This document shows, piece by piece, positions 39,475 through 50,037 of a DNA stretch of 64,000 bases. Position numbers and translations under genes: made by a program. The notes under the pieces were generated by a model that saw nothing but the letters and a program-made list of their open reading frames with translations, searched no databases and had not been told where the DNA came from. The stretch's first letter is position 1, and the number at the start of each line of letters is the position of its first letter. Source of the stretch: Mycteria americana (Eukaryota > Chordata > Aves > Ciconiiformes > Ciconiidae); assembly GCF_035582795.1 (NCBI RefSeq), contig NC_134366.1, positions 151,637,519 to 151,701,518 of the forward strand, given 5' to 3'.

Positions 39475-40975
39475 TGACACTCCCTCTTACTATGCCCCTT
39501 TGGGATACAGAGTCTTGGAACAATTTCTTCACAAAAACACTTCCAACAGCAAGGCTGGAAAATAACTGCATCCCAATAATAGTTTTTGTATGCCACAGAG
39601 TACACAATAGGAAAAGGATAAATGAAAATTGAACCTGAAATTCCAATATTTTGTGGGAGTGCTTCTTTTGTACAAAGTTTTTCCAAAGACAGGAGAACAT
39701 TCTCAACACAACCAAAATTCGTGTTTAAAAGCCAAAGATGTTGCTATTGCCACAATCTGTGTAGCATCTAATCTATGAAAATGAGCACCAGGAAAGCGTG
39801 ATGGATTCATAACAGAAGAAAACTTCATTTTGTATCCCTATGGTCTACATATAGGCTACGTACTAAGCTACTGAGACCTGGCAGAACAAGGCATTTCTAG
39901 GAACTGTGTTCTTCAGGTCTCAAACAAGGTATTACAGACAATTCAGTACATTGGGAACTTTAGGGTCCCCTCAGTGAACGTGAGATGGGAGTCCTCCATT
40001 TAAGCAACAGCAGCATTTTAGGATGCTAATTAACATTTTTGCTGAAGTGGAAGACAGCTGCACAACTGCTGACTAATTCTGCAATAACCTTGCAGCTCCA
40101 AATGATAACTTTTACCAAGCGTTACTATATTTATCTAGGGTACTATTGCTTCCCAGCTAGCTGTCCCTCTTTTGCCAGAAGTTACTATCCTCCTACCACT
40201 TCAGCTGGTTCTAGTCATGACACCATGTCTAAGTTTAAACAGCTTACAGAAACAGGTTTTTCACTACGATTCAGGATTGAAAAGCAGCAGCTGAAATGCA
40301 GGCACAGTTTCCACACCCCATTTGCCAGAGATTGAAGATACCTACAGAATTAAGACACAACCACCCTTGCAGAACTATTTTCAGAGTAAGTTTTAGAATG
40401 CAGAAGGGAAAAATTAGAGGGGCTTTTAACACATGAACTGCAGTCTCCAAGTCAGAGATTTATTTTTATATGAAGCTTCTAGTATTCAACATCAGTGTTT
40501 AGGAAGTTTCAGAATGCCATGCCATCCATATTTTCAGCTGAAGAGTTGGTTTCTTTAGTGCTCATCCATTAGCATCCAGCTCAATAAGGCCTTACCAGCA
40601 TTTAGGCTGCCAACAAGTTTGGGCAGGTTCTAACACTGTACAGAGGCTTGTCAAAGTTAAGAGGAAAAAAATGTGTTAAGTCTTTTTGTAATGAGAATTT
40701 CAACTAATCAGAGCTCAGGAAGTCAGAAAGTAAAAGCAAGTTTTGTTGCTTGTTTAGGGTTTTTTTAACTAAAAATAAACACATCATTCCAAAGGAGTCA
40801 GATTTTGTTGGTGCATCTAACAAGTGATAACGGAATCTGCTAGATGTTTTACATCAAAAAATCCTATAAGATTCACTACAGAGAAACAATTTGCACTTAT
40901 AAAAATATAATATAATCACACCAAATACTAAATCACCACAAGACTGAAGTAGAGAGAAAAAAGCCTGAAGCTTAG

Positions 40976-41606
40976 TAGTACAAAGTATGAGGTTATGCAC
41001 TTAAGGTTCAGTAAGGATTTATCAAAAAAATTGGAATCTTTTCAAAATTTGTGAGAGGAGAATGTGGGAGTACTACACCTAGTGACTAAACTGCGAGTGT
41101 GCAGAAGACAAAAAAATGCTAATCATAGTATGCATTGGTCAAAGTATTTCTGGTAGAGAAAAGAAAGCCCTAATATTATTCAAGGTCTTGAGGAGGTTTT
41201 ACCTGGAATACTGGTTGCATAGATTCAAATAGATTCCAATGGAAACAGTGAAGACTCGTTAAGACAATCCATGAAAAAGAGGTTGTATCTAAGAGATGAG
41301 ACTAAGTTCAGAGTTTTTTGGTCAATGGAATAAAGGGTGAGGGGGTATTTATACTACACAATCATAACATTAGGGAAAAAAGTCTAAGGGGAGGAACAGA
41401 TGTATAAAATAGCTATTGTAATAGCAATGCTGGGGAAAAAAGGCAACTGGTTAACTGAATAGTAGAGCAATCTGGTATAGGTCTCCAACATAAAGGTCAT
41501 GAGACAGTATTCTACCCAGTTTTAAGACAGAACTTGATGAGTTGACATAAGAGTTGGCACTAGACTCCAGGAGTCCCTTCCTAATCTGACACTCCTGTAT
41601 TTCTTC
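40976..41606 (+). mobile_element. Old, heavily decayed CR1 LINE fragment
   Basis: About 630 bp in plus orientation. Recognisable CR1 landmarks appear in the right order and spacing: ATGAGGTTATGCACTTAAGG (usually AGGTCATGCACCTGGG), TTTTACCTGGAATACTG (usually CACACCTGGAATACTG), and at the end GGCACTAGACTCCAGGAGTC followed by CCTTCCTAATCTGACA (usually GGACTAGATGACCTCCAGAGGTCCCTTCCAACC). The divergence shows a very old insertion with no coding capacity. Confidence 0.75.
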
Positions 41607-42508
41607 ATGTGCCTATGAAAACAGAAAGAAAAGGAATTACTTGTATTAAAATTAACCTAAATGGCCTAAATTGCCTAAGGGGTACTAATGAATAAGCGAT
41701 ATATGGAATAGGAAAATAATCTGACAGATATTGATGAGCTCCTTAATTTAATAAATGAAAGTTTTTTATAATTTTTAGCTAGTTAGTGATAGAACATACT
41801 AACATTCCCTATCCTATAAACAACTCAAAAGATTTATAACAATTTTTTGCCTAAGCTTTTCTATACTTGTCACCAAGGAAAGAATGATCAGAGACTTAAG
41901 TAATTTCAATTTCCTTCTCACAGACCACTTGAGGTTTATGGTTGCTGCTCCAAAAAAAGAGATTTATGAAGTACAATTCTTGCAGCAACATCTGTCAGCA
42001 GCAAAAGGTTACTTCTAAGAGTTCTTTTTTAGAATTTAAACCCACAGCTCTGGCTCAAACCATGACCTTCAGAAATCTAAACACATTCCCTGGGCATCCT
42101 TTGTAGGCAATATCACTCCTCCCACTATAGATCATGCCTGTCTGAAGGGAAATAAGGATTGCAAAAATAAGGTTTTCAGCAGCAAATAAACCAAATATTA
42201 TCTTGAACATTAAAATTAATCTCATTATCCCCATCTTTCAGGGTGAAAGACAATTCACTCCTCCCTTTCCAACAGTCTGTTGTCAATTGTAAGAAAAATT
42301 CTTGAGCTGGAGAATAATCATGGGCAGGATATTTTGGGAAACTCTTGACCATTGTCATTTCTACCCAAGGACCACTTTTGCATCCTTCTTCTCTGTGCTA
42401 GCTAGAAGCGTTAGCACCTGACCTCAGGTGTCTCAGAATTAATTCAGCTCAGCAGAAAAAGAAAGATGCTAGACATGAATCCCTAGGCTCCCTGACACTC
42501 AGGGACTG

Positions 42509-42640
42509 GGTTTTTGTTTGGGTTTTTTATCTTGTTGGGGGGTGTAGGGTGTGTTGGTTTTTGGTTTTGGTTGTTTTTTTTTTTTTTGGGGGGGGGGGGG
42601 GGGGGGCATGTGGTGTGGGGTTTTTTTGTTTTGTTTTTTT
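42509..42640 (+). repeat. G/T-rich tract with 19-G run
   Basis: About 130 bp made almost only of G and T on the plus strand, including GGGTTTTTGTTTGGG-type blocks, 14 T and then 19 G (42588-42606). The strand asymmetry and repeated G-runs give high G-quadruplex potential. It may also be hard to sequence and assemble, so the run lengths may be inexact. Confidence 0.85.
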
Positions 42641-45600
42641 AACTATGTTCTCCTTTGCTGTTTCATTCAAGACCAGACTCATATAGCTTAGTGGTATATG
42701 ATAGAGACTAATTAAGGGATACAGTGTACAGAAAAAAGCATACTAACAGGGACTCAAAAAAAGTTACTTCCACTCTCCTATCCCAAAGACTTCATTTCTG
42801 TCAATAATGCAATCAAATATCTATAACATACCTTGTGTTCTGTTAGATATGTTATCCTTTACCCACACATTAAGTATATCACTATTTTATTTCTCCCTTA
42901 TGTCAAGGCATAAAGCTTATTTAAAAAAAAAATAAATAAAATCACTGTCAGAGAGGAGCATTACCCATAGACAAGAAGTCTGGCTATGTCACTGCCCCCC
43001 GCTTCTGGTGTAGCTGTGGACAACAGCAGAGAACTCATTACACCCAAACACCAGAGCATAGTTACATTCGTGATAGACCTAACTGAAAAAGAGACATTTG
43101 ATTCAAGAAGAGATTTTTGTGAGGCAGACTTAGAAGGCAACAGATTTGAACATTAAAATAGATCTACACATGCCAAAACAAGGAGGAAAAAAAAAAAATG
43201 TTTAAAATTGTGAAACAGGGTTCAAGTATTTTTTTTCCTCTCAAGCTACTCCTTGTTGGATGCACACTGTAGATGTCAAAGATACTACCTTTAAAAACAA
43301 ATAATGCCTATACCAGAATCAATTTACCACCCCTGTTCTCCTTGAATTATTCAGATTTTGGCAAAAGCAAACTCTTTGGATAAGGTCACATATCTCTTAC
43401 CAGAATTTTTTCCTCAAAGGGAAAGGATACTTAACAACCGATTCTTAAACTGAGTTCCCATATGGCTTTCCATCCAAAGGTGCATCTGTTACAGAAATAC
43501 TTTCAGAACTATTGCTAAAGTTTTCAAAACAAGGCTTGCACATCATGTATTTTTGGACAGGACTGCAATACCGCACATCAGAAAGTGAGCTAAGTCCTCT
43601 CACTGTCTGTCATAACACTCCCATCAATTTCAAGGATGCATTTAAAGCTTCATTCTTTTTTTCTTTTTTCTTTTTTTTTTTCTTAAATGTTAGAGACATT
43701 AAGTACATTGGTATTTAGCAAAGGTAAAATGCAGTGGTGCCAATAGCAGTCTGACATGCTATGATATGCTGTACTTATTCTGCATTGCAATTACTACTGT
43801 CCCCTATTTTATTTGATAGTTCAATGATAAGAAACAAAACTAATCCGAATTAAATTATTATAGTTACAAACTATATGCATTCAGATTCTTGTGTAATACA
43901 GCTTCCTACCTAGAAAGTTCTTCATGTCAATTCAACCTTTAATAGAAACTATTAAACATTTCTAAAAATCTATAGTTAGTTACTTTATACCTAAGAATAA
44001 AAGAACCAATCCAATAGTTCTCTGAACTGAATTAAGTACACCTTGAACACTTAAAGTTCCAAACAATTAGGAAAATTAAAATATTAAATCAAATAATTTA
44101 GCAGTTTTCCCCACTTGCAGTCTCCTCCTCTGTAATGACTTGCCATTCTTCCTAAACCAAAACTGTATACACACATACCTCTATACTCCCTAGCTTGTCC
44201 CAAAATCCTTCCCCTCAATTGTTCCTGCAGAATAGATTCTATATAAATTCCTCTTTCAGTCTTCCAGTTCAAGTGCTACCAGTCTAACCCTAGACAAGAG
44301 TAATGCAAAGGCTTAGCAAATACAAATAAGTATGGAATGAAAGTGTTGATAATTTTATTCATGCAATAAACATGATTTTCTGGCTGATATATCAGGTTTA
44401 TACCTTCTTTAATGATACCGTGTTTGGTTAAAGTTAGTAGTAAAACTTCTATGTCATTTTACTAACCATGTTGTTCCTCCTTCCAAATGCTGTGGAGCTA
44501 CTATCCCAGAAATCAAGTATGCTAAAAGTACTAACCAAATTACAAATCACAACAGTTAGAGATGAGAAATAGGAAGTGATGTTTCTAGAACATCCTGAAG
44601 TGAATTTTCCTGGTCCATTTGTCTTAAACATCCACAGATCGTGTGGAAAGAAAAAAAAAATCTCAGAAGTTGTTATTTGTAATTTTCAGACAATAAAAAT
44701 AAAGGGATATGTGAATAAATATTAATAGAGGCAAATACACAGCTTATTGCTTAGTTTAAAGCTTTTTCTTTTTGTCAGGCTACTTTTTAAATAGCTCAAT
44801 GACAAGGCTTACCTACAAATATACACAGTAAAATTACATCACAAATACAACACATAGGACAAAATCAGATGGAGAGTGGGGAAGAACCACCAGCTGACTA
44901 CAAGCGTTCTGCAAGATGCTTGTGACAAATTAACTCCTTGAAAGGACAAGTAGGACAATATCAATTGGAGAAGTAAATTGATATTATATCTCATAGAGCA
45001 AGTACTGTGTCCACTTCTGATGCCTGTATTTCAAGCTGTTTACAATTACTAGGAGTTTAAAAAAAACAAACCACAAAAATCATTTGAGGTCTGAGAGGCA
45101 GATTAAGTTCTTTTTCTGTAAAGGATCAACATATTTAGTTCAAGAGCAAAATCAGTGAATTCCCTTAATTAAATCTACAGATAGAGAAAGAATTATTTCT
45201 AGCAGTAGATAATCCTTTAATTCGATCAGAAGTATGAAGATGATCCAGTATCTGGGAGCTGAAGTAAAGTCAGACTAAGTATAAAGGTAAGTTCACAACA
45301 ACAAGGGTAATGCAACAGCATATTTAGATATGTGAATATATACTGTATCACCTGAGTTTTCAGGTAAAGACAAAATTCTGTAAGAAACAGTACAATAGAA
45401 TATCCACAGAGCATCAGCTTGATTTAGAAATTACTATTCTATTGACTTGCATTACAGAGGCTAAGAGAACCAAATAATTATTCCAATATAAAATTCAGAC
45501 AACCAATATATTGCTTTTGAGGTATCATTATTTGCATAGGTAGAGGGGTTTTTGCATATGTACCTAGTGCCCCACTAAGATATTTTTAAAACATTTACTG

Positions 45601-45746
45601 TAATTCAAAGTGAACAATAAATAAATCCCATTAAAAAGATTTTTTAAAAAAATAATTTTCTTTAATTTGTCATTAAGACAGGAATCACATTTTTAAACAT
45701 CTATGAGGTGCTGTAAGCTAGATATTGAAGACTACATTTAAGATAC

Positions 45747-45752
45747 TTTATT
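45747..45752 (-). terminator. FBXO43: Likely FBXO43 polyadenylation signal
   Basis: The minus strand reads AATAAA about 270 bases after the FBXO43 stop codon. It is the first exact hexamer I noticed downstream. The 3' UTR is AT-rich. A more distal signal may also be used. Confidence 0.55.
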
Positions 45753-46019
45753 AAAAAATTTAAGATGTTAGTAAGTGCCTAGCTACTACACAACAGGTAA
45801 AAGATGACATAAAATGTTTTAAAATGTTCACTTTTTTCAAAAACAAAAATATACTAAATTGATTAAGATATATACATGAGAAGTTATCTTGATAAGTCAG
45901 CAAAAACACATTGAATGAGACTTTCAAAATGCATATATTTAAGAAGAATATGAACAAGATTAGGAGTTTAGGAGAAGGGAAAAAGGAATTAAATGTAAGG
46001 ACTTACACGCCTTACAAAT

Positions 46020-46268
46020 TTAGAGTCTTTTTAAATGTCTTTTGCTTTGGGCACTTCCTGGAGGAGCATCTTTTTTGTTCTTCCATTTTGCAGATAAACT
46101 ATTACATTCTTTTGACCCATGGAAAGCATGCAGACATAAAATACAGAACTCAAATGCACATGCCTCTCTGCTACATAGTCCCCGTTTCTTTACCAATTGA
46201 TATTTAGCAGGATATCGACATCTTGGACAGGGTTTTAGAGCTTCGTCAGTGAACAGAGTTTTAGCAAC
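46020..46268 (-). CDS. FBXO43: FBXO43 last coding exon, zinc-binding region and Arg-Leu tail
   Basis: It encodes residues 590-671, starting [17 protein letters not shown] and ending SKRHLKRL before TAA at 46020-46022. It contains all eight metal ligands of the C6HC zinc-binding region. Human reads [17 protein letters not shown] at the start, identical over this stretch. Confidence 0.96.
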   Translation of the reverse strand, partial: VAKTLFTDEALKPCPRCRYPAKYQLVKKRGLCSREACAFEFCILCLHAFHGSKECNSLSAKWKNKKDAPPGSAQSKRHLKRL

Positions 46269-49200
46269 CTGTAGCAAGAGGAGGGAGAGAAGAGCTACTT
46301 AGTTCTTGTAAATGAAAATTTTCTAAAAACTGAAAGTGAAGAGTTTCTTAGCTACCTACTTTTATGTATTCTTCCTGTCTGCTAGTTGAATGGGGAACAG
46401 AACTGCATCTCCTGGGTGTAAGTTCAGTGTGTGAAGGTGGTGTTTGTACTACAGAAGTTCTGGCTTGAGCTTGAACAGGCCTTAGAGCAGATCTATTGAG
46501 AACATTAAGTCTTGTGGCAGCATCTTCAGCTTTCAAGAAATATTCCTATTAAAGTTTATAATTATAAAGAAAGAAAAAAAAAAACACAAAAGGAAGCAAA
46601 TCAGGGTTTTGTAATTATAAAGAAAAAACCACAAAAGGAAGCAAATCAGGGTTTTATTTCATTTGGGATTTTTTGCCTTGTTTTGTTTTCCCTCTGCAAC
46701 AACACATTAGAAAAGGAAATAATGTGTAGTGCATGTATTTCCCATTAAATGCTTTTATTTAGTAAGGGAACAAAAGACAGGAACCATTAAAAACAAAGTC
46801 TCATGAGCAGGGTAAAAAGCCAACAGTCTTTTAGCACTCTCTACTGGTCCTCATGTTTCTGAATTAGAAGACAACTCAATAGCAAGCATGGAAATAGCAA
46901 ACGTAAGTTTTGTCACAATTAAAGCAAGGTTACACTGAAGTGTACATGTATACACACGTGGATGATCTAAAAATATTATACTGCTATTAATATGCTTACT
47001 TTTCTAGATACCCCTTAAAAAAGTTCTATATGTCCTTCTGATGTTCACAAGTACACCATGAAAAAGCTTAGTCACAAGCAGTCCTGAAGATAACCAGGAA
47101 ATAGCCTGGAGTGGGTCCTATTGCACTGCAGACTAGAGTGAAATTGAAAGTGAGGAACAGCATGCCACAAAGGTATGAATAAGGTTTAAGATCCAAAGCC
47201 AGAATCAGTTGAGGAAGAGATCCTATAGGATTCTCAAGAAGGAGGGGAGAAGAAGAAGAAGGGAAAAAAAGTGTATTGCATGGTTGAAAGACTAGCTTTT
47301 CAACTGTCCACAGTTTGAGTACAATAAAAGCAATTACATTCTCATGTTAGAATCCTTCACATACTCATGATGGAACTGTCTCTATCAATTACCTTTCTGT
47401 AGCTTTACAAGATGTTTCCTCTTTCCTCTGACCTGTCTTCTTTCACACTTGAAAAAAATATTACCTTTGAGACGAACCTTACCCCAGCTTCTTCTTTCAG
47501 GTGTTTTATGTACAACTTTCTCCTCTTATCTGCACTTTTATCTTGTACAATGATTTCACGCCAGTTTTTGCTTACTTTCCAAATGCTGGAATAAAGTAAT
47601 GAAAAAAATTATCTACTTGCACATTTTTGCCAAGTAGTACAGAAGTCATGATAGTAAGACTACCTTTTAAAGATTTTTGCATGATTTCATACACTGTTGG
47701 TCATTTTACAAACTACTGCTGTATACTTCAAGAGTTCACCATATTGTTATGAAACACAGATCTCATGTACTCTTATGCACCACTGTATGGAACAATAAAA
47801 GAGTCTAGAGAACAATTGCAGTATAAATAACACAGCATATCTTTGACTTACAAAATTAAATAAGTTTCTTCCTTCCCCATAAGCCACTTGCCAAGTTTAT
47901 TTCTAAAGTCACATTTTTGTGTGTTGTGTTCTGAAAACATCTGTGCCCTTGTACTTCCACCTATTGTCCCATTCTCTTTGTAACTAACACCACATATAGC
48001 ACTCTTGATTTCTTTGAAATAAGTGAGTTTCTATTAATTAAAAATTACTCTAAAACATTACTCATGAAGCAAAATTCTTTGAGCATCTTCGCACTTAGAA
48101 ATAACTGAGGAAATTAAATACACAAGGAAAAAATCTAGAAAATGCGTTTTGGGTACTATGCATTATTGGAGAACTTGTAATGAGAAGAAATTACTTTCTA
48201 GGCTTGAAGAAATTTTTAATATATTTTAAAATTTACAAGTACTGTGATTTAGTTTTAAGTTTACTAATTCCCATGTTTGGCTTTGTTTGGTTTTTTTTTT
48301 TTTTTTTTTTTTTTTTAATTCCCCCATACAATATATTTTTAGAACTACACAGAAAGAGCCACTTGGTTAATGGTGACAAAACTTTTTAATTTCCCCAGAA
48401 ACAAACAAATTCTATTGACAACACCTGCTATTCCAGAAGTTATTTTAATTTATTTGCAGAAACACATATTTTCACCTTTTTGGGAGGGCGGGGGAAAGCA
48501 GTAGTACTTACCTGCATAGACTTTCCACTGTCAAAGCATCTAAAACTATAGCAAGAACATGTTTTAAATTTCTGTATTTTAATTCTGTTAAAATATCTAA
48601 TTTTTCAAGGCCCATTTTCTTGCCAATAAGTCCAGCAAGAACATGTTCTAATGCAAATATTTCTGTTCCATCAATATTCTCTGATATTTCTTTTTGGTCT
48701 GATCTTTGTCTTTGCAAGCAAATTTCATGAACTATTTTCAGAGCTGGAGTTCTTGAGAGATCTCCGTGACTTACAACTAGGTCTCCACTAGGCTGTTCTT
48801 CTAAAACTAATGCATGGTCTTCACTGACAAAGTGTCTTTCTTCTGTTAACACACATGCTGAAGTAGAAGGACTGCCATGATGATCTTCTGTCTCCGACTG
48901 TGAACCTTGTTCCCGAAGAGTGGGTAACCTTCTAACTCGTTCAAGTTTTCTTGTCTTTCTTTTACTATCCAGAATTTTGGAACCTTCTTTATGTTTTTGG
49001 AAGAGCTCTTGGAAAGATCCCTCATGATCAGACAATGAGTCTCCTGATTTGTCCAAATGAAGTGAATTATATCCACTATCTTCAGGTGTTAAAAGATCTG
49101 GGTAACTTGCCAGCTTAACAGGGGGAGAGTTTATATCATGTATTTCAAAGTTAAAGTTCTCTACAAGACTGTTGATAGAAGTCAGGAACTTACCCTCACT

Positions 49201-49989
49201 GGCCTCAGGTAACACACTGTAAGTAGGAGTCCTAAGCAACCCGTGACTAACACTCATAAGTACACTTTCATTGAATTCATTAGTGTTACTAACAATAACA
49301 TCCTTACACTGAATTGGAGATAAGCATTCTGGTTCTAGCAATAAGGGGTCCTTACATTTGGACTCATCTAGTGTAGAAGTCCTTTTTTGTGAAAAGGAAA
49401 GTCTCCGTTTTGCACAATCGGGATTAGAGTCCTCAGTTTTTGAAGTGCTAGTTGTCAGAGGTTTGTAACTTCTATCTTTTGGAGAATCTGAAGCAGTTTG
49501 TGAAAGTTTTTCTTCAGAGCTCAAAACATAAGAGAATATTTTTTTCCTGCTGCTTCCTGAAGTAGCTTGTCTTTCACAGCATCCAACAGTTGTGCCAGCT
49601 GGAACAGTCTTAGATAAAAGCAGCCTCCTGCGTAGTGAAAAGCCTTTTCTACTCACTTTAGGAGTTTCAAAAAAGTCTGCACTTCTATTTGCTTCTCTTC
49701 TTTCTGATAAGGAGATAGAATTAATTTCATTTTCAATAGATGATGACACAGGAAAGAGGGCATTTGGATGAATGTGCTCAGAATGCTCTTGTAGCAATGA
49801 TAAACTTGTTACACTCAGTGCTTCTTTATGTTCTACATCAGGTTCTTTTACTGACTCATTGCTTCTGCTGTCCAGAAATACTGAAGTGCAACATGTATCT
49901 TTAAAATTGGAATATTTAAAATTGCTGCTGGGAGATGTTAATCTATTTCTTTTAAGAATATTGAACATTACTGAATGACTGTCTGACAT
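46020..49989 (-). CDS. FBXO43: F-box protein 43 / EMI2, meiotic APC/C inhibitor (complete coding region)
   Basis: Four coding exons join to a 671-residue protein (human is about 708). EMI2 inhibits the anaphase-promoting complex and holds vertebrate eggs at metaphase II; it is also needed in male meiosis. Visible parts are a long disordered N-terminal half; a DSGYNS phosphodegron at residues 304-309 of the type bound by beta-TrCP; an F-box-like segment around residues 465-510 ([10 protein letters not shown], then [13 protein letters not shown]); a zinc-binding region with Cys 603, 606, 621, 626, 631, 634, His 639 and Cys 644; and a C-terminal Arg-Leu tail, which in this family docks on the APC/C. 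An in-frame stop lies upstream of the ATG within the same exon. The gene is transcribed away from POLR2K. Confidence 0.96.
46360..46545 (-). CDS. FBXO43: FBXO43 third coding exon, 186 bp
   Basis: It encodes residues 528-589, starting [20 protein letters not shown] and ending RQEEYIK. Human has VEDAATRLQLLNRSALRSVQ and KQEEYVK. The acceptor ends TTTAATAG, with its pyrimidine tract set back about 20 bases, next to a tandem duplication. The donor is GTAGGT. Phase is 0 at both ends. Confidence 0.93.
46559..46655. repeat. Tandem duplication (52 and 44 bp units) beside a FBXO43 acceptor
   Basis: Unit 1 is 46559-46610 and unit 2 is 46612-46655. Both start TAATTATAAAGAA and end GGAAGCAAATCAGGGTTTT; they differ mainly in the length of the internal A-run. 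On the minus strand this A-run is the pyrimidine tract upstream of the third coding exon, so the tract is present twice. Confidence 0.9.
47483..47585 (-). CDS. FBXO43: FBXO43 second coding exon, 103 bp
   Basis: It completes the F-box: residues 493-527 read [20 protein letters not shown], then [15 protein letters not shown]. Human has SVWKVSRNWREIVVQDKNAN. The acceptor is TCCAG. The donor GTAAGG follows GCTGGG; a second GT 18 bases further on would also keep the frame. Confidence 0.93.
48291..48316 (+). repeat. Poly-T run (26 bp)
   Basis: Twenty-six T on the plus strand, equal to poly-A on the minus strand, in the FBXO43 intron just below the large exon. No retroposed body could be recognised beside it. 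Confidence 0.9.
48512..49989 (-). CDS. FBXO43: FBXO43 first coding exon
   Basis: It encodes residues 1-492 plus two bases of a Ser codon. It starts [17 protein letters not shown] and carries the basic RRRLLL and KRRLSF motifs (residues 120-125 and 195-199), the DSG degron and most of the F-box. The exon begins upstream at about 50037, after a TTTCAG acceptor, so 48 bases of 5' UTR are included there, with an in-frame TAG. The donor is GTAAGT. Confidence 0.96.
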
Positions 49990-50037
49990 CTTCTGCTTGG
50001 CACTTTGACTTTGTAAATGAAGATACCAGTGCTATTT

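Larger units (their letters stand above)
31810..45746. other. Region upstream of RGS22 and downstream of FBXO43, no supported coding exon
   Basis: About 13.9 kb in which every open frame is short and unlike any family I know. It contains a possible but unproven RGS22 first exon (see findings), a 20-bp duplication at 36110, a CA repeat at 39444, an old CR1 at 40976, and a G/T-rich tract at 42509. The end of FBXO43 is at the right side. There is no CpG island, so the RGS22 promoter, if it is here, is CpG-poor. Confidence 0.6.

Noticed and set aside
44811-44870. Minus-strand ATG exon candidate with a GTAAGC donor and a phase that would fit the 29-bp RGS22 exon
   Set aside because: The peptide is hydrophobic and Cys-rich, unlike the RGS22 N-terminus, and the fit is probably chance.
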